A stretch of 64,000 nucleotides of DNA from Thermothielavioides terrestris NRRL 8126 (lineage: Eukaryota; Ascomycota; Sordariomycetes; Sordariales; Chaetomiaceae). This document shows positions 44,986-57,336 of the stretch, in pieces. How positions within the stretch are numbered: the stretch's first letter is position 1; the number at the start of each line of letters is the position of its first letter. A program made the position numbers and the translations under genes. Under the pieces are notes generated by a model that was not told the DNA's origin, did no database searches, and saw only the letters and a program-made list of their open reading frames with translations. The DNA is taken from assembly GCF_000226115.1 (NCBI RefSeq), contig NC_016457.1:6014001-6078000 (forward strand), written 5' to 3'.

Positions 44986-46593
44986 CGTCAGCGGTCGGTT
45001 CCTGCTTTGTTGTGGAAGAGAGAGAAAGAGGAAGAGTTTTCGCCTGCGAGTGGGAGAATTTATAGGGTTGGAACTGCCCCGCGAAACTCGCACCGCTTGC
45101 GCAAAGCCAATTCGCGGCGAGGGAAGGCGCGGCGCGGGGCAGCGAAGAGGGAAGGCGCGGCGCCGTGCGCTCCAGGCAGGTGCGACCACGACGGGCCAAA
45201 GATTGCAGGTGCGACGAGGCCATTGGCGCCTACCTCACAGCAAAGGGGCAACTTCCCAATTCTCGGACAAAGCAGTACACTTGAACTACTACGAAAACCG
45301 GCAGTGTGTTTCCCATCCGTCGCTCCTCACGACACATCTCAGAAGAGTGGAAGAAATGAAACGTCGAAAGGGTCTTTACCCGATGGACCAGATAGACACC
45401 AATAATTCAGACGTTCCTCCCGAAGTCAGCGGTCGGGCTTTCGCCGGTGGAAATCGCATCAGCTACGAGGGCCGCAGGTGGGTTTCTATTTAATTTTTTT
45501 TCTCGAGACGATCGCGGGAGGGACCGAAGTCGCGGTCAGTCGTTCGGCTAGCGGGTTCGGTGGGGCACACGATCGCGATCGCATCGTTTATCGTTAGCGT
45601 CGCCGTGGCAGCTCGCGGGGGTTCACGGTAGGTCTTAAGCTATGGTGTTTATGGGCGCCCGCGCGGGCGCTGCGAATCGCGATGGAAGAACGAACGATGC
45701 GGCCCCGCAGTCGCGATGGCAATTGAAGTGGTGTTGCGGCTCTGCAGCTTGGAGCTTGGACATTCCAACCCTGCGTCAGGGCGCCACTCGCTTAATGCAC
45801 CCTGTGGGCTGAGGACCCCTGCCAACTTGATCTCCTGTGGGAACGATCCGATTCGTTGTGGGGACCACCCTTCCAACGTCACTCGTTCTCCTTGCCAGCG
45901 ACCGCATGCTGGACATGTTATTGTGTCGTCGGGTAGCACAATAAGGAGGAGTTTTTGGTGGGCTGGTTCAGTTTATTTAAAAGAAGCCCCGTTCTGTCTC
46001 ATTTTCGCCCGGGCTGGGGAGATTTGCGGAACAGCGCGTTGCCAAATCAAGGATTATTGAGAAACCTGGAAAAATGCTACCCATAAGCTCTGCGCACTCT
46101 ATACGGAATATAGAAGGGGCAGACTGAAAAGAGAGAGGAGAAGTTTGACATCCCCTAAAGGAGGAGCAATCCGTAGAGTCATTACGAACGCCAAGGAAGC
46201 CGTCAGTAAAACGACAGCAACAAAGGTGGATGTGAAAGGTGCAGCGAATTAGGATTTCGACGCCGAACACGAGATCGCCACCAAAATCACTCCCATTTTA
46301 TGCAATGTCTTTTTAGAACCTAGAGCGGCATTGGCATCCGGTATGCTCGCGAACTACTTTGAGCTTCGAGTTTGGAGTGTGGCTGATGGTAGAAGGGTCC
46401 CGCCGGAGCGCGCTGGACTCCGCGCTGGACTTGTCTACCGCCTAGGCAGCTTAATTCCAGGCAGCCTTTGTGACACTGAAGTCAACGGTATCACACATCG
46501 CATAGCAACAGCAGGGGACGCCGCACCCAGCAGCGGGAATAGAGCCGTTTCCAACGGTTGGTATCTGTGCGCATTTGCAATCACATCGTTAAG
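44986..46593. other. Upstream region of the SUMO protease gene
   Basis: About 1.6 kb between the SUMO protease start and the end of the next minus-strand gene. No coding signal, repeat or RNA gene was recognised. Small palindromic GATCGC words occur around 45570. Confidence 0.4.
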
Positions 46594-48140
46594 TCACCCA
46601 GTCTTGGCTCCCATCTTGCCCTTCAACCAGGAGATACTCTTCCTGACACTGTCGCCGACCTTCTCGTTGTTCTCCCTCGCCTTCTCCAGCCCTCCCATGC
46701 GCAAGCCGCCGGGCAGCATCCACCACATCAGCAAGATGAACAGCAAGATGGCCAGCACGATCGGCTGCAGCACCTCGACGCCCTTGCTCTGGGCGATCGC
46801 GCCGACCGCGAACGGAAACAGCGCGGCGCCGCCGCCTCCAAAGGCCGCGGCAAAGCCGATGGCCGACACGTGGTAGTCGCTCGGCAGCAGCTTCGTGGCC
46901 GCGACGATGGCGGCCGGGAACAGCGGGCCCAGGAAGAAGCCCAGGAAGGCGACGAAGGTGGCGGAGGCGGCAAAGTTGGGCACCAGCCAGTACAGCAGCT
47001 GGAGGGCGACCGACAGCAGCAGGTAGGCGGTGATGGCGAGCTTCTCGCCGATGCGGCCCGTCACGAAGCCCAGCACGACGCGGCCGACGGTCAGGCCCAG
47101 CCAGAAGAAGGTGACGGTCAGGCCGGCGACGAAGGGGTCGGCGTGGCGCACGCGCAGCATGAAGGTCACGATCCAGCCGCCCAGCGAGACCTCGACGCCG
47201 ACGTAGCCCAGCAGGAACAGCGCGACGAGCCAGGTGACGGGCGAGCGCAGCACGGTGCGCGTGGTGGTGCGCTGGCCGCCGCTGCTGGCCTGGTGCATGG
47301 CGCGGTGCGCGCTGGCGTCGGCGCGCCAGAAGGAGGGCACCAGCAGGAACAGGGCGAGGCCGTCGAGGCCGATCATGAGGTAGTAGAAGGCGTACCACGG
47401 CAGGCCGCCGCGGGTGACCATGGCGGTGGCGATGAGCGGGCCGATGGTGGCGCCGAGCCCGTAGGCGCCGTGCAGGAAGCCCAGCAGCTCGTTGGCGCGC
47501 TGCATATTGCCGACCCACGCGTTCCAGGCCGAGTCCTCGATGCCGTTGCCGAAGCCGATGAAGAGCAGCACGACGGGTATCGCCGGGTACGGCGGGTGGG
47601 AGATCAACGGGATCATGCCGACCAAGCGGCAGAGGGGGCCCAGCACGGCGACACCACGCTGCCCCAAGTAGTGGTGGATCAAGTTGTTGAGCAGGGCAGC
47701 GAGAAGGTAGCCGACGAAGGGGGAAAGGAAGACGAGCGATACAACGGTGTAGGTGATGCTGTAGTATGATTCAATCTAGGAGGGCGGGGGTCAGCTGGGT
47801 TGGCCCTTTCGGCTGATGATGCGAGCGAGCTGAGCGTACGTATGGAAGGAGGGCCTGTCCAGAAGAGTTAGCCACGGTGTCAGTGGGGGCTTGTGAGGTA
47901 GGCGGGAAGCAAACGTACGCCGAGCGCACCGTCTGTCATGCCCATCAATATAAAGGAGTAGTTGGATGAGAGGAAGCGGAAGACGTTCACGGTTGACTCG
48001 TTCCAACGCTGGAGCTCGAGGGCGGCCGGAGGTGAGGGCAGCCCCGACTCCTCCTCGGTGGCATCTGGAGCGCTCCCAACCTTCTCCGGATCCTCGATGC
48101 GGCCGGCCGTGACATTGCCTGAGCCCATAGCGGCCGCCAT
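46594..48140 (-). CDS. Major facilitator superfamily transporter, three exons including a 15-nt microexon (472 aa)
   Basis: Minus-strand exons 48140-47919, 47854-47840 and 47775-46594, all joined in phase 0; both introns are 64 nt. Exon 2 encodes only ALLPY and completes the first-helix segment GMTDGALG-ALLPY-IESYYSITY, which is typical of MFS proteins related to fucose permease and yeast BSC6 (family resemblance). About 12 hydrophobic helices follow, with VFLSPFVGYLLAALL, GFLHGAYGLGATIGPLIATAM and GRVVLGFVTGRIGEKL as recognisable MFS loops. The N-terminus is a short acidic cytosolic tail. The substrate is unknown; it is probably plasma-membrane or vesicular. GC content is very high, so reading the other frames gives long spurious ORFs. 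Confidence 0.88.
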
Positions 48141-50177
48141 GGTGAAGTGATGAAAGACGAGTCGGTGTTGGACTTGAAAATGCGTCCATCCACGGCTCTG
48201 GGGTTAAACGTCTAACTCAGTATACCAATCCTCAGCCCGACGGACAGCCTGCCTTATATGCGGTTTGAGTCCGCAGGCCCGTCTGGCGGGCCTTCCCAGT
48301 TGAAGAGTCTCCGACTTCGTTTACGAGGCGCATGCACAGGGCGCAATGATTGCTCATCCAGATGCCCTGGCGGCCGAGTGCTCCCCAAGCGGTCAACGGA
48401 GGTACCCCCCAGGTCAGCAAAGATCCGAAGAAAAAGCGCAAGGCGCGGCGGGGAGCAGCCCAAAAAGGCGTGGACATGTTGGAGAGGCCAGGCCGCAGTC
48501 TGCATTCTTCCATCATGCTGTCGTGGGGGGCCGTTCGACGTTGGGGTGGGTCGCTCGTTATTCCCGGAGACGACAACGCCAAGGAGTGACTGCCAGCGGG
48601 CAACTCCTGTGGGTGGCCGTCATTGAGTTGATTGATTGGACTCTTGGCGGCATCTTGCCCGCGCCGAGGTTCAGCCGTGCGGGCCGGGCCCGCCGTCTTC
48701 ATGAACGGCAGCTCCGCAAGTGCTCTGCAGCCCGCACACACTTGGTGGTCTCGGCAGCTGTCGCCAGGAAGCACATGACCAGTTTCAATTTTTCGTCAAC
48801 CATCATTGTGTTGCACTTGTGCACTTTCATCGGTATCAAACACGGCTGAATATAACGTCAGTGTATGCAGCTTAGCCGAAGTTTTGGCGGTCGGACCGAT
48901 TCTCCCCGTACAGCGCTGGATCGCCTTTGCAACAGGCCGCCGTGTTTTTGGAACGTTGAAGGAGGTCCTCAAATCACTGCCCGGCAATTGGCGTCTCGAA
49001 TTGGAAACTCCGCCCTTCACCGCTCTACCCTGCTCCGCTGCCGCTAGCATCTGACAGCTCGATGCTTCGGTCCCTCCTCGCCTTCGACAATCCCAAACCT
49101 TACCCAAGTGATGCTCAAGATGAAGCAAGTGGCACCTGAGTCCCGAAAGGGCGTGGACATGAGCGAAGCACACTCATCTATCTCGTGGGAGAAAGGGCAA
49201 CCCGTAGCGGGTTCCATGAGCCTACTACACAGATACACCCAGAGGCGCCTTGCGTCGCAAGCGAGTTGTCCTTCGCGTTCATGAACACAACGAGATGAGC
49301 CACAGATGGCCTCCCCGGTGGCCCCGCAGTGCATTCGCATTGCCACTGCGGATTGCAGGTGCAACGTCCCGTCCCCTTGCCGACGGCCACCTTGCGAGTT
49401 GGCCGGGACTCGTCGGTGCCCACCAACTGTCATGATGCGTAGCGAGGCTCCGAAGTTGCTGAAGCACGTGAAACTGCCTCATTGCCCGAGTCACTGTGCA
49501 GGAGGATAGCTCAAGCGTACGGGCCGAGCTAGCAGCACCGAGATCACAATGGCCACCAAGATGGGACCGCTCCTGAAGGCCCCCCTCCCTCCTTGCCCGC
49601 CAACCTTCTAATGGTTCTGTTGTTCAGCCCTGGCAGATGTTTCGACAGACAGCCTGAGGAAAGAGCAGAAACAACACCTTCGCGGCCGAGTTTCGCGACC
49701 GGCTGTGGCCTCAAGGTCACATAGAGTTGGGATTCTCCCCCGCTGGGCTTCCTCAAGATTCGCATCGCTTGAGAAGTGCGACTTGCCGTGCAAGAAGGTC
49801 GGAACAAAAGTGACGTGACGCTTGGAGAACTCGGACCTTCGCAGGCCATGGCAAATATTGCATTTTCACTGTGTGACAATAAACGTTGTCGTCGCACTTG
49901 TAGTTCCCTTTCGTCTTATAATATATAGTTGAAGTATAGAAATCGCCTACTTGGATCGGACAATTCAGGGTCAGCACATAACCCTAACCCCGGTGATGCC
50001 ACAGTGCGGCCTCGCTCACTGAGAGGTCGAATCCAGACGGACAACACCTACAAAATAGAGGCAGTCTCTCCTGAAGTTTACTTTGCCTTCCAAAAGCAGC
50101 AGTACTTTTCACTCTCACGGCCTCATACATCGATCATCCAGCTTCAAGGAGGAGGGGAAGGAACCCAGTTTGAAAGG
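48141..50177. other. Divergent intergenic region
   Basis: About 2 kb between the MFS gene (-) and the wybutosine gene (+). The ORFs present have no coding signature. A short ACCCTAACCCC word occurs at ~49980 but is not an array. Both promoters lie here. Confidence 0.4.
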
Positions 50178-53100
50178 ATGGAGAAAAAAGCCAAAGGCGC
50201 CCCTTCGGGCGCCGACGACAGTGCGGCAGCCGCCATGAACAACAAAACGAAAACGAAGTCATCCACAGCCCAAGACGACCAAGTCATGGCGGTGCGCCCC
50301 CCTCCCCGTTTACCACCACCACCTTGCCACTTCTTGCTCCTGTAAACAGATCACGTTAATCCATTCTCCCCTTCCCCCCCTTTTTCCTCCTCACCCAACT
50401 TTCTACTTCTCACTCACAGATCCCCACTCCCCACCCTCCCCCCCCCCCCTCTTCCCTTCCCTACCCTTTGCTCACGCGCGTCATGGCCCACCCAGACCAA
50501 CAACAGCAGCATCGTGTCCAAGCGCAGCGTCGAGATGCTGTACCATTCCGCCGGCACCGGCGCCGGCGCCGACGCCGAGCCGTCCTTCTTCCGCTACTTT
50601 GTCCGCCGGCCGCAGCGCCGCGCCCCGCTCATCAACCGCGGCTACTGGCTGCGCCTGCGGGTGGTGGACGTGCTGGTGCGGGACTTCTTGAGGGGCGGCG
50701 TCGGTGGTGGTGTCGGCGGCGGCGGGGAAAGGGGGAGGCGCAGGCGGGTGGTGGTTAATTTGGGCTGTGGCAGGTCAGTTCTTTTCTTATACTTTACTTG
50801 TCGGCCTTCTTTTTTGCCTTTTTTTTTTCTCTTTATTTTTTCTCTCATTTCCCCCCCTCTTTTTGAGGCATTGCATTGAGTCGGGATGAAAGGAGATGGG
50901 ATGGGAGGAGATACAATTGAGGTGCTGATGCTGAACTGGAAGGAGGAGTGTAGCGATGTCCTCCCGTGGCAGTGTCTCACCCGTTACCCTGGGGACTGCG
51001 AGAATGTCGTGTTCGTGGATGTGGATTTCCCGGACCTGATGGAAAGGAAGAGGCAGACGGTGCTGGGCACGCCCGAACTGTTGCGAGCGTTTACAGGGGT
51101 CCGCGCCCCAGAAACGGTGGTTAAACCCGTGGTCTTTGAGAGCGATCAGTACGTCCAGATCGGGTGCGATCTGAGGGATCTCAAGACGCTGCAGCAGGGG
51201 CTGGCCGCGGCCATTGGGGACCTTGCTGAGTGCGAGTTCATCTTCGTCGCCGAGGTGTCGATTACCTATATGGACACAGACGGGGCCGACGAGGTCATCC
51301 GCTGGGCTTCGTCTGTTGGGAGAAAGGGTGAGTACCGGTATTCTCTCCTTGGAGATGGCAGCTCGTGTGTGATGGGCTGATCATGGCTTCAGCCGAATTT
51401 GTCCTCCTGGAGCAGATCCTCCCTGACGGCGAGGACCACCCGTTCGCCTCAACCATGATGAACCACTTCCGGAAGCTTAACACGCCATTAAAATCCGTCC
51501 ACAACTACCCCACCGTGTCCGACCAGCACGCCCGCTTCTCCTCCCTCGGCTGGGACTCAGTTAGGGTCTGGACGCTTTGGCAGGCATGGGCCGACGAGAC
51601 CTTCCTCTCTGCTTCCGACCGCCGCCGACTGGACGACGTCGAGCCGTTCGACGAGTGGGAGGAGTTTGCCCTCTTTGCCAGCCACTACTGCGTGGTCCAT
51701 GCTCGGGTCGGAAGCAACGCGGCCGCGGCACCGGCGCCGCCTGTGCCCTCGAGTACCGAAATCCCCGTTCAGCCCGCTATCCTGCAGTTTGACCCGTGCC
51801 AGGGGCAGAGGGGCCAGCGGCGCTTTGCAGCCGCAATGCAAATCTCGCGAGACGGGGCGCAGATGTCGCTGTTGAACGTTCTGGGGTTGGGGACAAAAGG
51901 CAGGCTGCAGTCGTGTGACGTTTTCACACTGGGCGCTTCCGCGAGTGATGAGCCACTCACGTTTCGCGCAGGGGGCCCGACGAGCAGGATGTGCCACTCC
52001 TTAACAGACCTAGGAGATAGCGGCGCATTGCTGGCGGGAGGGCGCGGTTCTCCGGACAGTCCTCTCCGGGATTGCTGGATTTTCCATAAGAGCCAGGGTC
52101 TCTGGAGGCGCACGCACGATCTCCCTATCCCGTTGTACAGGCATTCAGTTACGGCGCTGGGAGAGACAGGTTTGGCGTTGCTTGTTGGAGGCCGGAGCGA
52201 GATTGGCTCGTTTGCTGGCGCTCTCCTGTACCATCCTGAGCGGGGCTGGGTAAACTGCGAGGTGGTCGGTGACAGACCGGCTGCTGTTTACGGGGCAGTA
52301 CTCGCTTGCGGGAGAAGTACGGGGGAAACCAGTTTTAGTGGGATTTATGCTGGCGGTCTAGAAGATGGTCTTATTTCCGACCAGATTCTGTCCTGGGAGG
52401 TGAAGCTGTCAGATGCTAAGGTATGCCGATGCTTGGACCGGTAGAGGCTCCGGGACTGACCACTGCGCAGAAACCGACAGTCAGGTTCAGCAAGCTGCCC
52501 CTCCCCGGGGCGTTGGAAGAGGCCTCATTTCGGCGGTTGTTGGCGAGGTTCGGTGCAACGTGCCTTCGGCATGGCGATGAATTCCTGATCTTGGGCGGCG
52601 TAGCCAAAGACCATCTCCTAAGCCACCAGGATGAGGCGCTGTTCTGCTCCTTGACATCAAGCGGGCTGGAGATCTCTCGGCGGCTACGACCCGACAGCGC
52701 CCAGCATGTGGGTTCCGTTCCCCGCCCACTATTTGTTGGACATTCGGTAGTCTTGAGGCCAAACGGCGACGTCGTCGTGCTCGGCGGTGGCGCGGTGTGC
52801 TTCTCCATGGGTACCTTCTGGAATAGCGGTGTATACACTCTGCGCGTCCCTGGGACTGGAGATTGTGGCCTAGAGGTATCACCAGCTGCTTCCCGCTGGG
52901 CGCACGAAAAGACCATCGACATCGTCCCGAGCCAACCGGGTCCTCCAGTGGTATTGAACCCTCTGGACGGGGCTAGTGGACCAACCATCACGCCCATTCC
53001 GCGCCTGAAGCTGGAAACGGCAGACGACTTCCACGACGTTGTCCGTGCGGGACGCCCAGTAGTCCTGGTGGGTCTAGATCTAGGCAACTGCATCTCCGCG

Positions 53101-54096
53101 TGGACAATGGACTACCTCGTCGAGAAGGTTGGGGCGGACCGCAAGGTAAGATTAAGTTGTCACAGCTGGCGGCGGCGTCGCGAGAAGTTATGCTAACAAG
53201 AAGCAGGTCGTCATCCACGAGGCCGCAACCCAGGCCATGGATTTTACAACCAAGAATTTCCGCTATGTTACAACCGAGTTTGGTGATTTTGCTCGGCGAG
53301 TTGGGCATGGTGACAGGCTCTACTTGAGGGCGTTGTCACACGAGAAGCCAACCGAGAAGCCGGCAGTATTGGCAGACGACTTCCCGGGACTGGCGGCCGA
53401 TTTCAGGCTTCCTGCGCAGCTGGATTTGGTTGCGGAGAACCACTTCAGTTCTGTGCTAAGGCTGTCTGGACCCGTGAACATGTGGCTGCACTACGACGTG
53501 AGTTTCGAATGGAATCACTCCCGTCGTGCTCCTGGCTGCCTACCACCGCGGCCCTGTGCTTGCTTGTTACTTTCCCATAATCCTTTTCTACCGCTTTTTT
53601 CCATCTCCTTTTTATTCCGCCTGGCGCTGACGATGACGCGCAGGTTATGGCAAACGTCTACTGCCAAATCGGCGGATCGAAACGGCTGATCCTCTTCCCA
53701 CCTTCGGACGTCGAACATCTTTCCTTCTCGCCGGGCGCGTCTAGCTCCAGCATCGACGTCTTCAGCTCCCTGGGTTCGCCCGAGCTGGCGCACACTCGGC
53801 CTCACGAGGCTCTGCTGTCGCCCGGAGACGTGCTGTTCCTCCCTCCCCTATGGCTGCACACAGCGACGCCGACTTCGGCCCAGAGCATCGCGGTCAATGT
53901 CTTCTTCAGGGATCTCGACGGCGGGCATTATGCATCTGGACGGGATGTGTATGGCAACCGCGATCTCGGCGCTTATGAGAAGGGGAGGCAGGACGTTGCC
54001 CGCATCGTGAAGTACTTCGAGAAGCTGCCGACGGAGGCGAGGGAGTTCTACCTCCTCCGGCTAGCAGATGAACTGCGCAGAAGGGCGCGGGGATGA
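50178..54096 (+). CDS. PPM2: tRNA wybutosine-synthesizing protein 4 (TYW4/PPM2), seven exons (1070 aa)
   Basis: Exons: 50178-50291, 50496-50773, 50954-51327, 51393-52420, 52471-53145, 53207-53497 and 53644-54096. All are GT-AG with matching phases. This bifunctional enzyme methylates and methoxycarbonylates the wybutosine precursor at G37 of tRNA-Phe, using S-adenosylmethionine. The N-terminal leucine-carboxyl-methyltransferase-like domain shows TNNSSIVSKRSVEMLY, FFRYFV, RAPLINRGYW and the SAM loop VVVNLGCG, which is joined across intron 2 to SDVLPWQC. Kelch-type repeats occupy the middle (GALLAGGRGS, LALLVGGRSE, DEFLILGGVAK). The C-terminal JmjC-like domain has MWLHYDVMANVYCQIGGSKR (His-x-Asp) and FLPPLWLHTATP (distal His). 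A Gly-rich insertion (GGVGGGVGGGGERGRRRR) precedes the SAM loop. The first exon encodes a Lys-rich tail and is supported by QDDQVM joining TNNSSIV, as in relatives. Confidence 0.93.
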
Positions 54097-54750
54097 GACA
54101 TGCAGTTTTGCGTCACCGAGGACCGACGGCCGACGCCTTTTGCCATTCGTAACACCGCAAGTCCCTCCGTTATGTGGCCCCGAAAAGGCTTCTCGGTGGT
54201 CTTGGGGTGCGGTGCTGCCGCCTTTGAAGGTCATCTTGGACCTGAAATTGAAGACCAATGAGGCTCGCCCTGGGAAGCCTCCATGATGCTCCGCCTGGTA
54301 CGTACCTGATCTGCGAGATCCGCCAGTGCCACAGATCTCGGAGGCGCCCAATGGGAAGCGGGCGCACAGCAGCGAGTCGGCAAGGCACATGTTTCAAGGG
54401 ACCACCCCGACAGGCTCGCCAAGGCGGCCCAGCATGGCGGCAGCGTCACCAACCGCAAACAGCAAAAATAGCCAGGAAAAGCTCCGTGACAGCAAGATAA
54501 AAGGAAAAAAAGAAAGGAGAAACGAAAACCTTAGCTGGCGCGACGTGTGCTGGTCGTGTTGGTTACCTTACCTTACCTGTACTGTACACGTACACCCTTG
54601 CACTGCGTACTAGTAGATACCTTAGGTAGGACCATTGCACCGTGACGCAGCGGATTCTCCCTGAAAAGAACATTCCGGTTGACGTGACCCGGAGCCAAGC
54701 TGATAAGCGTGGGCCTTGTCCAGGGACTAAACCCAGGCAGCGCCCTCGCC
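54097..54750. other. Intergenic region downstream of the wybutosine gene
   Basis: The 3' UTR and spacer before the MITE. No gene recognised. The last 8 bases (54743-54750) are the MITE target duplication. Confidence 0.4.
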
Positions 54751-55139
54751 GGTCGTCGTTAAAGAGGTCCCGCCAAGACTAATTTCGGAGACTGCCGCAT
54801 ACAAGTAATTACAAATCGCCAAAGGTGAGCGGGGCCGCCACAACTTCGAACATCAACAATGCAAAATCGCAAGACTCGCAACAACAATAACTTTACGATA
54901 CTTCAACCAAATCGAAAAAAAAGAAAACGAGGATAACCCGTACCCTAACCATAGCCTATATCATAACCTTAACCTAAATCCTAACCAGTGGGGGGCTAGC
55001 GCTACCCCCGTACCCCCGGCGAACTAAACCTTGGCGATAGTGCAAACCCCGTAGCGATCTTGGCGACGTATTGACGGTGTAAAAACATTGCCGACAATTG
55101 GCCGAAATTAGTCTTGGCGGGACCTCTTTAACGTCTACC
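54751..55139 (-). mobile_element. hAT-like MITE, copy 2, inverted (389 bp)
   Basis: Reverse-complement copy of the element at 34367-34758, flanked by its own 8-bp duplication CCCTCGCC (54743-54750 and 55140-55147). The ~38-bp terminal inverted repeats and the interior are collinear with copy 1, apart from scattered substitutions and a few indels. It lies about 290 bp upstream of the phosphate carrier start codon, so it may lie within that gene's promoter. It has no coding capacity. Confidence 0.92.
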
Positions 55140-55430
55140 CCCTCGCCAGCACCCTCGCGATGAGGCCCGTGCATTTGCCGCCGCCCCGTGTCCCTGGCCG
55201 GGATTTGTCGGACCAATTTTTTTTTCACGGTCGCATTCTCCGAGCCTGGGGGCCACCTTTGCTACCTACCTCTTTTTTCCCAAGCGGCTCGTTGCCAACC
55301 ACACCGAAAACCTCCCATCAGATTCAATTGACTGCGTCTCTTGACCCTCGCGAACCCCCGAGTCGTCAGGGACCACCGGAACCACTCCACTCAGTTCTTT
55401 TTCGTCCTCTAATCTTCGCACACATACATA

Positions 55431-56736
55431 ATGGCCAGCTCCGCGACAGAAGCCGGCAAGGTTGAGCTTGCCGCTCCCAAGGCCCAGCTCAGCGGCCTTC
55501 AGCTCTACTCCCGGTTCGCCCTCGCCGGTGCCGTCTGCTGCTCCGTCACCCACGGCGCCCTGACGCCCGTTGACGTGTAGGTGCCCTTGCGATGCAATGC
55601 GCTGTCGCGCCCTGCCTCGCGCCGTGCCTCGCGCCCTGCCGCGCCATGCCGCGACACGCCGCGACACGGGCCGGGAATGGGGGATGGCGACAAGTTAGGG
55701 AGCCGGTGGTCCATCGCTAACACGCGTCGGCTTCGCACAGCGTCAAGACCCGCATCCAACTCGACCCCGTCACCTACAACAATGGCATGATCGGCGGCTT
55801 CAAGAAGGTCGTCCAGAACGAGGGCGCTGCCGCCCTGCTCACCGGTGTCGGTCCCACCTTCGCCGGCTACTTCCTCCAGGGCGCCTTCAAGTTCGGTGGC
55901 TATGAGTTCTTCAAGCAGCAGTCCATCAACCTCCTCGGCTACGAGACTGCATCCAACTACCGGACCGGTGTCTACCTCGCCTCGTCCGCCGCCGCCGAGT
56001 TCTTCGCCGATATCGCACTCTGCCCTCTGGAGGCCACCCGTATCCGTCTCGTCTCGGAACCGACCTATGCCAGCGGCCTTATCAGCGGCTTCGGCAAGAT
56101 GCTGACGACTGAGGGTGTCGGCGCTTTCTACGCCGGTTTCGGCCCCATCCTCTTCAAGCAGTGAGTTTGAGCACGGGCTTCCTTTCTTCATCTACATCGA
56201 TGTGTACCGCTCGCTCACACGTGCCTAGGATCCCGTACACCATGGCCAAGTTCGTCGTCTACGAAAAGGTCGCCGAGGCCATCTACCGCGTCTTCCCCAA
56301 GAAGAACATGTCGGACGGTCTCCAGACCACCGTCAACCTGGGCAGCGGTCTTGCCGCTGGTTTCGCTGCCGCCATTGTTTCTCAGCCCGCCGACACCATG
56401 CTCAGCAAGATCAACAAGACCAAGGGTCTCCCCGGCGAGAGCACTACCTCCCGTCTGATCAAGATCGCCAAGGAACTGGGCTTCAAGGGCTCCTACACCG
56501 GCATCGGTGCCCGTCTCTTCATGGTCGGCAGTCTGACTGCCTTCCAGTTTGCCATCTACGGCGACCTCAAGAAGGTAAGCGAGCATCGGCACCCTTTGCC
56601 TTGTCTCGGGAGCTCTGCTGCTCCATCCCAGACACCGACTCCTGTATCCGAAAATTCTTAAATCCAGGAACTGCATGGCTAACTCTTTACGCTGCAGATG
56701 CTTGGTGCCACCGGTGGCGTGGAGATCAGCAAATAA
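55431..56736 (+). CDS. Mitochondrial phosphate carrier, four exons (316 aa)
   Basis: Exons: 55431-55576, 55741-56160, 56229-56574 and 56698-56736. All introns are GT-AG and phases agree; the last exon encodes only [12 protein letters not shown]. Three mitochondrial-carrier repeats are visible with signature motifs [28 protein letters not shown] and [15 protein letters not shown]. The pattern is that of the phosphate carriers (yeast MIR1/PIC2 group), which import phosphate with protons across the inner mitochondrial membrane for ATP synthesis; PIC2 has also been linked to copper. The N-terminal segment ([23 protein letters not shown]) fits the PIC2-like subgroup. A MITE sits close upstream. 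Confidence 0.95.
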
Positions 56737-57336
56737 ACGCCGTCACGGACTGGTTGCTCCGTGTAGATGGTGCGGACGGGGTCGGGGGTTTGATCTGAAG
56801 CGGTTGTGGGGGTGTAATGGTGGACTGGACAGAGCTGGAGGACGACACATTTTGCGAGCCCTTTTTGGCTTGCTCGCCTGAGACAACAAAACGACACGGC
56901 GGAAGCATCTCGGGACATGTTGCCGGGGAAAAATGATCCTTTTCTTTTGTCTGCGAACTCTGGGGCGGGATTTGGTTCTGTTTTCGTCTTGGGCGACACA
57001 TGCTTCTCACACACATACTAGAGCATAGAGCGCTTGGGCAAAAGCGCGCGTCCTGCCAGAAGGGTTGGCTGTATAATAGTCCAAGATTCCTCCTGATAGA
57101 GAGCAAGTTGCTGCTGCGGCTGGTTGTGGGATGCATGGTCAGAATTACAGCGATGCTTCGCATCCATGATACGTTAGAACGCTTCGATGCCTCTAAATAC
57201 ATGCCAACCGACAAAAGGCCTTTCTAGCTTTGGAACCCGATGAGCAAGAAACACAGAGTTTAGACGCTCATCCATGCAACCCCAACACGAATACAGCTTC
57301 TAGAATGCCCTCGCCCCAGCCGGCCCCCCAATCTAA
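56737..57336. other. Convergent 3' intergenic region
   Basis: 600 bp between the phosphate carrier (+) and the MCH1-like gene (-), presumably the two 3' UTRs. No gene seen. Confidence 0.4.

Noticed and set aside
46589..47769. 403-aa plus-strand and 309-aa minus-strand ORFs overlapping the MFS transporter
   Set aside because: They are shadows of the very GC-rich MFS coding frame, rich in Arg, His, Gln and Glu, and are explained by it.
49975..49995. Telomere-like CCCTAACCCC word
   Set aside because: Less than two units and no array, so it is compatible with chance.
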